Assembly (NCBI GenBank): GCA_045647865.1
Contig: JAZRMW010000034.1
Location: forward strand, 1-64,000
Reading direction: 5' to 3'
Length of the DNA: 64,000 nt
From: Phocaeicola_A sp045647865
GTDB lineage: Bacteria; Bacteroidota; Bacteroidia; Bacteroidales; Bacteroidaceae
Positions 17,101 through 24,908 of the stretch are shown here, piece by piece (the stretch's first letter is position 1; every line of letters starts with the position of its first letter). The notes under the pieces were generated by a model. That model was not told where the DNA came from. It did no database searches and worked only from the letters and a program-made list of their open reading frames with translations. A program made the position numbers and the translations under genes.

Positions 17101-18897
17101 CATAATGGCGTATGGGATTACAATACGCTGAACTTTTCTCTCAACAACACAGATACGACTTTTGTCTCAGGTGACCAGGTAATTCTCGATGATAAGGCTG
17201 CGACTACCAACATAACCCTCACTGACTTGTTGCCCATCGGGGGAGTCACTGTTGACAACAGCCAAAAGACCTATACCATAGGTGGAAAGGAGGGTGGTTT
17301 CTCCGGTAATGGAGGATTGACCAAGCGTGGTACAGGAACTTTGCGTTTGACAGGGAACAAATCCACTTATACCGGTCCTACCATTTTTGAGGGAGGAACC
17401 GTACATGTAGCTGAATTTGCCCAGGCTGGCGAACCCAGTTCCATTGGTGCGGCTACGGCTGATGCTGCGAACTTCCAACTGAAGGATATGCGCCTTGTAA
17501 GCGAACATTTGAGTGCGGCCACCAGTCGTAATGTTACTATTACCGATTCGGTACGTCTGCAAATTGATACCGATCATTTGCTGACTTTCCATGGAAAGGT
17601 GACAGGTGGGGGTACTCTCGTTAAAGAGGGTGAGGGCCAACTCACATTCGTCTCTTCCGCCAACGACTGGACGGGAGGAGTTGTACTGAATGGAGGAACC
17701 ATCTGCCGTGGTGGCGCCAGTGTGACTATCGGTAAGGGCGATAATACTACTTGGATAGTCCATAATGGTACTTTCCGCGACAATTACAGCACCTCTTCCA
17801 GTGGAGCCACCAACTTCAATCACACGGTTTATGTGCCTGATGCTGATGATTCTTTCACATTCCTGACCAACGGACGTGGAAACATCAACGGCAAGTGGTA
17901 TGGCAAGGGAGAGATTGTTTTCTGTCCGCGCTATGTACGTCATAATATCATGGGTGATTTCAGCGAATTTGAAGGAATCATGACGGTGGGCAATACCGAA
18001 GAAAACACCTTGCGTTTCGGTAAAGGTCTGGAGATGCGTAAGGGACGCCTCAATGTGGTCGGAAACAACATTGGAGGATATGCGACAAGTAGCGGAAGCC
18101 AAAAGAAATTCAATTATTATATCGGTTCGTTGACGGGTAGCAAAAAGATTGAGAATGGAACATGGTACGTGGGGTATGATAATACAGACTTCACTTTCGG
18201 AGGAACCTTTGCCGATGATGTTGTCTGTCATAAGTACGGTACAGGAAAGATGACCCTTTCCCAGACTCAGAACAACCTTATCTATATTCGTGAAGGTTTG
18301 CTCTATTGTACGTTGCCTCCATCTGAAAAGGCTGTTGGAGTCAATGGCAAGAGTGCAACCATCCAAGTGGTGGGCTGTAAGGTGAATCAGTTGAACCTGT
18401 CCAACGGAGCGACCCTGTTGCTTGGAGCGACAGGAAATGGTCGTACCACACAGGTTTATGGACAAGGCAATATCCTGTTACAGTCCGATTCACGTATCGT
18501 CTTTCACCGCAATATGATAGGATGTGACCGTATTTATATGACTTCGGGCAACGTTACCCTTAAAAGTGGAACCACCCTTGTCATTGAAGACTATGATACG
18601 GCTACTCCGCTCAAGTCAGGCGATGTGCTCTATCTCTTTACCATGTCCGGTGGTGGCACCATCACCAACGAAGGAGTGACTATCCAAAGCAACCTGGAAG
18701 ACGGACTCTATTGGGATACATCCCGTCTGGCTACGGAAGGTGTACTTGTTGTGGCCGGTACTACGGGTATAGATGCAGTAGAAGTAGATTCTGATGAGTG
18801 TGGAACAATCTATGACTTTGCGGGTGTCCGTGTGTTGAACCCCGAAGATGGCAAGATGTATATCATTAATGGAAAAAAGAAAATCTATAAAAAATAA
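14185..18897 (+). CDS. PL11 rhamnogalacturonan lyase with autotransporter-type repeat tail
   Basis: Predicted to cleave the rhamnosyl-galacturonate backbone of rhamnogalacturonan-I by beta-elimination. Signal peptide ends LSGTVFA/QRV. Residues about 26-690 match PL11: LGRGVVATARNGKTTITWR, Ca-binding DLDGDGEYD (near 152), VAYLDGIHPSIVYEY, IRIGDVDADGKDEM, DHGDRFRMSDIDPERPG, VWWDGELDRE, GDIYGDWREELVLRED, NTSFYLGYDMP. Residues about 700-1520 are glycine-rich beta repeats of the autotransporter-associated kind (GGLTKRGTGTLRLTGN, GGGTLVKEGEGQLTF). The last about 30 residues form a tail (YDFAGVRVLNPEDGKMYIIN) shared with two other proteins here. At 1570 residues it is more than twice normal PL11 length. 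The 9-bp gap to the GH2 gene indicates one operon. Confidence 0.85.
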   Translation: MKNLKFILFVLLSVGYNLSGTVFAQRVTPPLGRGVVATARNGKTTITWRKLAQEPENVCYNIYTRSGEGADWKLLNASPLGVSNYQLSSTLAAGTEISVRLVVDGVEQGSYSKPFKYITPQYANQYMHIDFVNGGSPLDYRTVRTVFVWPADLDGDGEYDYIVDRRRLAGGFSDNADRDREDVFEDETTGGDTSVPNPSYIDRLEGYLADGTYLWTISMGSNVYLSSGQADEVCVADLDCDGLAEVVIKGSDGTRFWDKSAGTWGKYLVSPTGGGGDTPDSDGDGITDYIASTTRNAPQYIVIVNGLTGAQKDIIEMNYPSDKTDTYTRDNKKNYMGDEYAFLTGHFGVAYLDGIHPSIVYEYCNRNSSAAGEGRNGQHNFYVSAYSYYDHGGNHKGWHEMWQFSFNDAPGVNGHQRFHQIRIGDVDADGKDEMQNGAICVDDDGTLLWTSGIDHGDRFRMSDIDPERPGQEIFAIQQTAPSMLGQILYCARTGEAIKKWYMGSPGDVGRGECMDVLKEHKGYEMWSTMPNMYTAQGDVAISGTYKTTNILYPTEGVWWDGELDREAVMSAGGKYPSINVNVTKFNGGRLADFSKENGYKIHAGGAVRAMFWGDIYGDWREELVLREDETKSGYTYTTGLVGFTTNYTTNVSNIYCLQQDPDYRGQATTHGYYQAPNTSFYLGYDMPAPPLPPFMVSKNVWSKSGQVWKNGSADFTDMMRTAATTYKDGETVIFGLDGARTVTVEGAVSPDTTFLMVPRNPKGKEWRPYTFIGSGSIAAGEVWKSGEGYAIVNVPLTTTGTTYISDGTLELNTTVSGPVSLRAKGTIAGSPTLNGNIIFEEALNHEGCRLKPGTENAPYGIITFGKSLTTGKKVYVELDINADATQYDVVKVNGDLTLGGTLVFHIKRGGSVLLAGTYRLLEYTGTLTGELAQCMIKGMEGQACSIKAIDGALCLVVPQPRAAMHGVRWTGLHNGVWDYNTLNFSLNNTDTTFVSGDQVILDDKAATTNITLTDLLPIGGVTVDNSQKTYTIGGKEGGFSGNGGLTKRGTGTLRLTGNKSTYTGPTIFEGGTVHVAEFAQAGEPSSIGAATADAANFQLKDMRLVSEHLSAATSRNVTITDSVRLQIDTDHLLTFHGKVTGGGTLVKEGEGQLTFVSSANDWTGGVVLNGGTICRGGASVTIGKGDNTTWIVHNGTFRDNYSTSSSGATNFNHTVYVPDADDSFTFLTNGRGNINGKWYGKGEIVFCPRYVRHNIMGDFSEFEGIMTVGNTEENTLRFGKGLEMRKGRLNVVGNNIGGYATSSGSQKKFNYYIGSLTGSKKIENGTWYVGYDNTDFTFGGTFADDVVCHKYGTGKMTLSQTQNNLIYIREGLLYCTLPPSEKAVGVNGKSATIQVVGCKVNQLNLSNGATLLLGATGNGRTTQVYGQGNILLQSDSRIVFHRNMIGCDRIYMTSGNVTLKSGTTLVIEDYDTATPLKSGDVLYLFTMSGGGTITNEGVTIQSNLEDGLYWDTSRLATEGVLVVAGTTGIDAVEVDSDECGTIYDFAGVRVLNPEDGKMYIINGKKKIYKK

Positions 18898-18906
18898 GGA
18901 ATTAGG

Positions 18907-21900
18907 ATGATGAGAAAACTATTTGTTGCAAGAATCCTGGTATTGGTCATGATGCTGGCTGTAGTCCTTCAAGGGTGGGCTGATGAGTGTCGTTATAACT
19001 TCAATATGGATTGGCATTACCTTGTGGGGGATAAGAGTGCCGAAGAATTCTTTTCTGTACCGGCCGTTTCCCGCAAGGGAGCGGTGGCCGTCTCGTTACC
19101 ACGTGCATTCAATGAAGATGATGCCTTTCGGGTGAGCATCTCAGAGCATCGCGACACTGTTTCGTGGTGGTACAAAACGTTTGAATTGCCTGCTAATGTT
19201 GCTGGTAAACATGTTTTTGTAGAGTTTGAAGGAGCGCGTCAGGCTGCCGAAGTCTATTTGAACGGCAAGTATGTAGGCTTGAACGAGAACGGTGTGATGG
19301 CTTTCGGATTCGACCTTACACCTTATTTACAGAAGGGGAAGAATGAACTGGCCGTCCGTGTGGATAACAATTGGGATTATCGTGAGAAAGCTACCGGTGT
19401 CAAGCATCAGTGGAACAACCGCAATTTCAATGTGAATTACGGAGGTCTTCCCAAGAATGTATGGTTACATGTCAAGGGTGATGTGTACCAGACACTTCCG
19501 TTGTATTCCAATTTGGGAACGACAGGAATCTATGTATATGGTACCGACTATGATGTGAAGAGACATCGGGCAACCGTGAATGTAGAATCCCAAGTGATAA
19601 ACAGTAGTGACAAGGCTACGCGTGTGAAATTACAGATCGAGGTGTTGGATGCAGAAGGCAAAAGTGTTGCCCGATTCGGCGGCAAGAGTCAGACGGTGGC
19701 TGCAGGCGATACGATAGTCGTAAGTGCACAGAAGCGCATGTCCAATCTGCATTTTTGGTCGTGGGGATATGGTTATCTCTATACCGTGAAGAGTTCTCTG
19801 GTGGTCGATGGTGAAATGGCCGATGAAGTTTCACTTCGTACCGGTTTCCGTAAAACCCGTTTTGGTGAAGGAAAGATTTGGTTGAACGACCGTGTGCTTC
19901 AGATGAAGGGCTTTGCCCAACGCTCGTCCAATGAGTGGCCTTCAGTGGGAGTGGATGTTCCTGCGTGGTTGAGCGACTATTCCAATGACCTGATGGTGAA
20001 GACCAATGCCAATCTGGTTCGCTGGATGCATGTAACACCTTCCAAACAGGACATTGAATCGTGCGACCGCGTCGGGTTGATTCAAGCCATGCCGGCTGGT
20101 GATGCCGAGAAGGATTGCGAAGGACGCCAGTGGAGCCAGCGTGTAGAGTTGATGCGCGATGCCATCATCTACAACCGCAACAATCCCAGCATCATCTTCT
20201 ATGAATGTGGAAACGAAAGTATCAGTCGCGAGCATATGGTGGAGATGAAGGCTGTGCGCGACCTCTATGACCCCTATGGTGGACGTGCTATCGGGTGTCG
20301 TGAGATGCTGGACATCAACGACGCCGAGTATGGCGGAGAGATGCTCTATCTCAACAAGAGTGCCAAGCATCCCATGTGGGCCATGGAATATTGTCGTGAT
20401 GAGGGATACCGCATGTATTGGGACAATTGGTCCTATCCTTACCACCGCCAGGGTGCAGGGCCTTTTTATCGCAAGGCTGATGCATCGGCTTACAATCAGA
20501 ATCAGGATTCACTCGCCATTGAGCATATAGCCCGTTGGAACGATTATTATGTGCTTCGTCCCGGTATGGGCAAGCGTGTATCTTCAGGAGGTGTGAAGAT
20601 TATTTTCAGTGAGACCAACACTCACGACCGTTCGGAATTCAACTATCGGGTAAGTGGCGTGGTCGATGCCATGCGTATTCCCAAGGATGCTTTCTATGCC
20701 CATCAGGTCATGTGGGACGGTTGGGTGGATATTGAGAATCCCCGTACCTATATTATTGGCCATTGGAATTATGAAGAGGGTATCGTGAAGCCTGTTCATG
20801 TAGTTTCCAATTGTGAGCAGGTAGAGCTCTTCCTCAATGGCAAGTCGTTGGGGGCGGGCGAGCGGAAACATACGTTCCTCTTCTCGTTTGACAACATTCC
20901 TTTCCAACGTGGCACCTTGCATGCTGTAGGCAAGGATGCCGATGGCAATGTGGTGTCGGAATATACATTGAAGAGTGCTGGTGCGCCCGCAGCATTGCGT
21001 TTGAAACTGATGCAGAACCCTACAGGCATGAAGGCTGATGGCAGCGACTTGGCTCTGATAGAAGTCGAGGTTGTGGATAAGGACGGACAGCGTTGTCCCT
21101 TGGACAACCGCATGATTGACTGGACACTTGCGGGCGAAGCTACGTGGCGTGGAGGTATTGCCAAGAGCGGCGACCACGACAATCATATCCTGGATACCAT
21201 GTTGCCCGTTGAGGCTGGTGTAAACCGTGTGCTTGTACGTTCGACCATGAAGGCCGGGGTCATTACGCTGAAGGCTGAAGCCAAGGGATTGAAGCCCCAG
21301 ACCATCCAGTGGGAGACCAAGGAGGTGCCTTGCACCGGAGGATTGTCCACATACATGGCCGGATGGGAATTGCCCTGCATCCTTGACCGTGGTGAAACTC
21401 CTTCCACTCCTTCCTATACCGACAAGAAGTTTACCGTCGATATTGTGAAGGCCGAAAGTGCAGCCAACGATGGTACTGAAGCAAATCTGTTTGACGACAA
21501 TGAACTCTCCGAGTGGCGCAACGACGGTAAGCCCGAGACGGCATGGGTAACCTTTGAATTGGCCAAACCTGCTGCCATTGATGAGGTGAGCATCAAACTT
21601 ACCGGTTGGCGTCAGCGCAGCTATCCTTTGGAGGTCGTGGCAGAATTGGCTGAGGATACTGAAGGCATAGGCAAGCAGGGTGATAAAGTGGTGATATGGA
21701 AAGGCTTTACACCGAAATCCTTGGGATACGTTTCTTTGAATATCGAAAAACCTGTGAAGGCGTTGCGCTACACCATCCGGCAGATTGGACGTTCGGAGGA
21801 CCGTGAAGCTTTCGGGCAGATTGTTGAGTTGGCTGCATCGCAGGAAGAGAAAGTTGCCAAGGCACGCAGGGTAGATCTCAGTATCCGCGAAGTGGATTTC

Positions 21901-21918
21901 TTGGTTCATGTGAAGTGA
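18907..21918 (+). CDS. GH2 family glycoside hydrolase with C-terminal discoidin-like domain
   Basis: A secreted hydrolase of the beta-galactosidase superfamily. Signal peptide through LQGWA. Domain order: jelly-roll sugar-binding domain (VEFEGARQAAEVYLNGKYVG, about 90-190), Ig-like domain, TIM barrel with WMHVTPSKQDIE, acid/base Glu437 in YECGNES and nucleophile Glu569 in IIFSETN, then an Ig-like DUF4982-type region (VELFLNGKSLGAGERKH) and a C-terminal F5/8 type C-like domain (about 830-960, NDGTEANLFDDNELSEW). All GH2 catalytic residues are present. Cotranscribed with PL11, so it probably removes side chains, possibly beta-galactosyl, from rhamnogalacturonan-I; the sugar specificity is not readable. 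A strong terminator follows. Confidence 0.88.
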   Translation: MMRKLFVARILVLVMMLAVVLQGWADECRYNFNMDWHYLVGDKSAEEFFSVPAVSRKGAVAVSLPRAFNEDDAFRVSISEHRDTVSWWYKTFELPANVAGKHVFVEFEGARQAAEVYLNGKYVGLNENGVMAFGFDLTPYLQKGKNELAVRVDNNWDYREKATGVKHQWNNRNFNVNYGGLPKNVWLHVKGDVYQTLPLYSNLGTTGIYVYGTDYDVKRHRATVNVESQVINSSDKATRVKLQIEVLDAEGKSVARFGGKSQTVAAGDTIVVSAQKRMSNLHFWSWGYGYLYTVKSSLVVDGEMADEVSLRTGFRKTRFGEGKIWLNDRVLQMKGFAQRSSNEWPSVGVDVPAWLSDYSNDLMVKTNANLVRWMHVTPSKQDIESCDRVGLIQAMPAGDAEKDCEGRQWSQRVELMRDAIIYNRNNPSIIFYECGNESISREHMVEMKAVRDLYDPYGGRAIGCREMLDINDAEYGGEMLYLNKSAKHPMWAMEYCRDEGYRMYWDNWSYPYHRQGAGPFYRKADASAYNQNQDSLAIEHIARWNDYYVLRPGMGKRVSSGGVKIIFSETNTHDRSEFNYRVSGVVDAMRIPKDAFYAHQVMWDGWVDIENPRTYIIGHWNYEEGIVKPVHVVSNCEQVELFLNGKSLGAGERKHTFLFSFDNIPFQRGTLHAVGKDADGNVVSEYTLKSAGAPAALRLKLMQNPTGMKADGSDLALIEVEVVDKDGQRCPLDNRMIDWTLAGEATWRGGIAKSGDHDNHILDTMLPVEAGVNRVLVRSTMKAGVITLKAEAKGLKPQTIQWETKEVPCTGGLSTYMAGWELPCILDRGETPSTPSYTDKKFTVDIVKAESAANDGTEANLFDDNELSEWRNDGKPETAWVTFELAKPAAIDEVSIKLTGWRQRSYPLEVVAELAEDTEGIGKQGDKVVIWKGFTPKSLGYVSLNIEKPVKALRYTIRQIGRSEDREAFGQIVELAASQEEKVAKARRVDLSIREVDFLVHVK

Positions 21919-21981
21919 AAGAATCTGAAATCATAGCTGAAGAAGAAGGTACAGAATAATAAATCCTCATTATTACATTTC

Positions 21982-22027
21982 AGGAGAGGTGGACCCTGCG
22001 AAGGGAGTCCACCTCTCCTCTTTTTTT
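21982..22027 (+). terminator. terminator of the PL11-GH2 operon
   Basis: AGGAGAGGTGGAC (21982-21994) pairs perfectly with GTCCACCTCTCCT (22007-22019), followed by CT7. It separates the enzyme unit from the SusCD operon. Confidence 0.92.
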
Positions 22028-22124
22028 CTCTCTTCAGCAAACGTGTGGATTGTGTGCAAAGACTCGCGGCTTCAAGTGACCAAAAAAACAGCTTGATGTA
22101 CCCGCGAACCCTGATTTGACAACC

Positions 22125-22297
22125 GTCTAACAAATGTGATACGCTTGTCTAACGGGGGTGATAAGCTCGTCTCACTCTCGTAATACAACCGTCTCACCCT
22201 CGTTAGACGGTCTATGAATCTGCTTTCTTGGCCGATAGAAGCTACGTCCTTGGGACTAAGAACCAGACTTCTTGGCCGATGGATGTCAGTAGGTTGC
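22125..22297. repeat. degenerate 22-bp-phased repeat block
   Basis: Four units beginning GTCT(A/C)AC start at 22125, 22147, 22169 and 22191, exactly 22 bp apart. After a 3-bp phase slip, the word CTTGG ends at 22231, 22253 and 22275 (again 22-bp steps), then GTTGC at 22297. No coding frame explains it. The remaining gap to 22489 shows no gene. Confidence 0.6.
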
Positions 22298-22489
22298 CCT
22301 GTGGGGCTGTAACGAAAGGTCCGTCCCTGCCAGGCGTATCTTTGCTTATAGCCACAAAGTTTTCGGACTGCCCCGAATTATTCTCGCATACAGGAATCCT
22401 ATATCGAACCCATATTGGATATCGTATGTGAATCGGAGTCCCCAGAGCAGTTATATGCGGTATATATGCCTGAAAATGGGTATTTCTGA

Positions 22490-22551
22490 ATAAAAATCCA
22501 TGTGATATGGTAAATATTTCATGTTTTTTTGGTTTATTATTCGCAATTTTG
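22490..22551 (+). promoter_or_regulatory. PUL operator and promoter, unit 2 (SusCD operon)
   Basis: The motif at 22490-22513 matches one or other of the two motifs at 14069 and 38376 at about 17 of 24 positions, including TCCAT and TGGTA-like ends. CAT recurs at position 31-33, as in the others. The -7-like box CAATTTTG (22544-22551) starts exactly 54 nt after the motif start. It is the weakest match of the three, but the geometry is identical. Confidence 0.55.
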
Positions 22552-22595
22552 CACAACTTAAGTGAAAACTATAAAAACAAATAACGCTAAGTATA

Positions 22596-24908
22596 ATGAA
22601 AAGGACGAAAAAGTCAAGTAAGACGTTGCTTTTTGCAGCGGCGTTGTTGCTCGCTTTCGGCTGCGAAGATAAGTTGGAGGAACATTATGAACCCCAGCCT
22701 GACCAGAAGGGTAGTTCGTGGGACTTGCTTGTCGAAGCAGGGAATTACACCACATTCCTACAGGCTGTGGAGAAATCGGGCTTCAAACCCTATTTGTACG
22801 GGAAAGGCATTACCACGACTTTGGCCCCGGATAACGAGGCCATGAATCGTTATCTGGAGAACCATGGGTATGCTTCGGTGAATGACATCCCCAGTGAGGA
22901 ATTGAGGGAAATGGTGGGCTATCATCTGCTCTACTATTCGTACAACAAAAGTAAGATGGAGAATTTCCGCCCCGAAGGACAGACCTCTACGTTGGTGGAT
23001 ACGGCTGACATCAAGGACAAGGGACTTTATTACAAGTTCCGTTCACACTCGTCAGGTCCCATCAATAAAGTGATGAATCCAAAGACGGGAAAGGAGATTG
23101 CCCTTTACCACTTCGAACGTTTTGTCCCCGTATTCTCCCATCTGTTCTTCAAGACCAAGGGGATTGATGCCCGCAGGAATTATGAATATTTTTATCCGAA
23201 CTCCACATGGACGGGAGCGGACGGATTCAATGTAGCCGAGGCATCGGTGGAGGAGTATGCTGTCCCTACCTCCAATGGCTACATTTATAAGATTGGCGAA
23301 GTGCTTGAGCCGGCAGAAACCCTTTATGGATATTTGGCAGAGCATGATGAATACAGTCGTTTCCGTACGTTTTATGACCAATTCTCGGACTATGTGTATG
23401 ATGCCTCTCTCACGGCAGACTATGGTGAAGCCTTGGGAGTGGATTCACTCTTTGTGCATAGCCATTCCGAACCATTGGCACCGATTGCACTCGAATGGCC
23501 TACAACCGATTTTGCCCGTCTGGATACGTTGGCTTACAAGGCATATACGCTGTTTGCCCCTACCAACCGTGCTTTGGATGATTTCTTTGCCTCCTATTGG
23601 GCGGACAATGGTTATCCCGAACTGGATTCGTTGGACAACCTTGTCGTGCGCTATCTGCTGGCTGAATGTGTACACGGGGGCTCGATTGTCTTCCCTGAGG
23701 AGATTACCAGTGGAAAAGTGCTCAACCGTTGGGGAATGAAATACAACTTCAATCCGGATGAGATTGAGGATCGCAGTATCTGCACGAACGGTTCGTTTTA
23801 TGGAGTTGACCATTTTCAGGCTCCCCGCATTTTTGATGCGGTGACAGGACCTGCCTTTGCGTGTCGCAATCACTTGAATTTCCTTTACGCACTCAATGCC
23901 GATGAAGATATGATGGCCGGTTTGGCTTCCGACAAACAGCGCTATACCATGCTGATGCCTACTAATGAGGCATTTGGCCTGGAGGATATCTATTTGGTTG
24001 ATGCGGGTGACGGCAATCGTTTGCAGACGGTGGATGCGGAAGGAAACGCAACGTCTCTCAGCAAGGGTGCATTGTCAGATATTGTGGAGGTGCATTATGC
24101 TTTGGGCGAACACGACTTGACGGCTGAAGGCACACAGGTGATTCCTCTGGCGAAGGCATACCGCTATTGGTTTGTGAAAGATGGCGAAATCGCCTATTCG
24201 AGCCGCTTCAACCAGTTGTTGGAGCCGGGTAATACAGAAAATCCTTTTGCTCCGTTGGCCGAAGTCAGCCGGAAGGATGGCACAGCATGGGCCAATGGTA
24301 AAGTCTATACTTACGACCCGAATATGTTGGGGGGACTGTTGGGAACTTCGTTCATTGAAGACAACCTGCAGAAGCGGTTGGCTGTTTGCAACGACCGTCG
24401 CTATCCCTATTATGCCTTTGCCCAGCTCTTGAAATTGGCAGGGATGGTGGAAGGAAGCAAGGTGTCGTTGCTGAATGGTGTCGGCCGTTACATCGTATTT
24501 GTTCCTACCAACGAGGTAATCTATGAAGCGATAGAGAATATGGATCTCCCTGGATGCGATTGGGCATTCATTCTGGATGATGGTGCGATTGTAGGCGAGT
24601 TCAATACGGTGAAGCTGCAGAGCTATTTGAAATCATTCTTCGTAGATGCTGCTTCTATCCCTTCGTGTCCGTATGTCGGTTCGGATATGAAGACGGGCGA
24701 ATACTATAGTCTTTCGTTGCTTGAGAGGGATGCTTCAAACAATTACAGACCTGTACGGGAGACCTTGAACTATACGGATGATGGAAATTGGTTGTCCATT
24801 GGCCTGAAAGATGGAAAGAAATCTTGTCGAGTGGTAGCGGAGTACGATGCTTTGCCCTTCTGCTTTGAAGACGGATCTATGCATATAATTGATGGACTGT
24901 TAAAATGA
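22596..24908 (+). CDS. fasciclin (Fas1) domain surface lipoprotein 1
   Basis: First gene of the SusCD operon. Lipoprotein signal LLFAAALLLAFGC; the residues after the Cys (EDKLEEH) are acidic, as in Bacteroidota surface-export signals. About four Fas1 modules can be recognised by their TxxAPxxxA-type cores: TTTLAPDNEAMNRYL, YTLFAPTNRALDDFF, YTMLMPTNEAFGLED and YIVFVPTNEVIYEAI. Total 770 residues. Fas1 domains mediate protein-protein or carbohydrate contacts. Position beside SusC suggests a surface glycan-binding or complex-assembly role; this is inference. Its stop overlaps the SusC start by 4 bp. Confidence 0.85.
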   Translation: MKRTKKSSKTLLFAAALLLAFGCEDKLEEHYEPQPDQKGSSWDLLVEAGNYTTFLQAVEKSGFKPYLYGKGITTTLAPDNEAMNRYLENHGYASVNDIPSEELREMVGYHLLYYSYNKSKMENFRPEGQTSTLVDTADIKDKGLYYKFRSHSSGPINKVMNPKTGKEIALYHFERFVPVFSHLFFKTKGIDARRNYEYFYPNSTWTGADGFNVAEASVEEYAVPTSNGYIYKIGEVLEPAETLYGYLAEHDEYSRFRTFYDQFSDYVYDASLTADYGEALGVDSLFVHSHSEPLAPIALEWPTTDFARLDTLAYKAYTLFAPTNRALDDFFASYWADNGYPELDSLDNLVVRYLLAECVHGGSIVFPEEITSGKVLNRWGMKYNFNPDEIEDRSICTNGSFYGVDHFQAPRIFDAVTGPAFACRNHLNFLYALNADEDMMAGLASDKQRYTMLMPTNEAFGLEDIYLVDAGDGNRLQTVDAEGNATSLSKGALSDIVEVHYALGEHDLTAEGTQVIPLAKAYRYWFVKDGEIAYSSRFNQLLEPGNTENPFAPLAEVSRKDGTAWANGKVYTYDPNMLGGLLGTSFIEDNLQKRLAVCNDRRYPYYAFAQLLKLAGMVEGSKVSLLNGVGRYIVFVPTNEVIYEAIENMDLPGCDWAFILDDGAIVGEFNTVKLQSYLKSFFVDAASIPSCPYVGSDMKTGEYYSLSLLERDASNNYRPVRETLNYTDDGNWLSIGLKDGKKSCRVVAEYDALPFCFEDGSMHIIDGLLK

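Noticed and set aside
17167..21909. Minus-strand frames of 432 and 441 residues antisense to the PL11 and GH2 genes
   Set aside because: Shadows of well-supported enzymes on the other strand; no plausible protein features.
22242..22556. 104-residue minus-strand frame upstream of the first Fas1 gene
   Set aside because: It covers the phased repeat block and the operator/promoter; the protein is unlike any family and has no partner.
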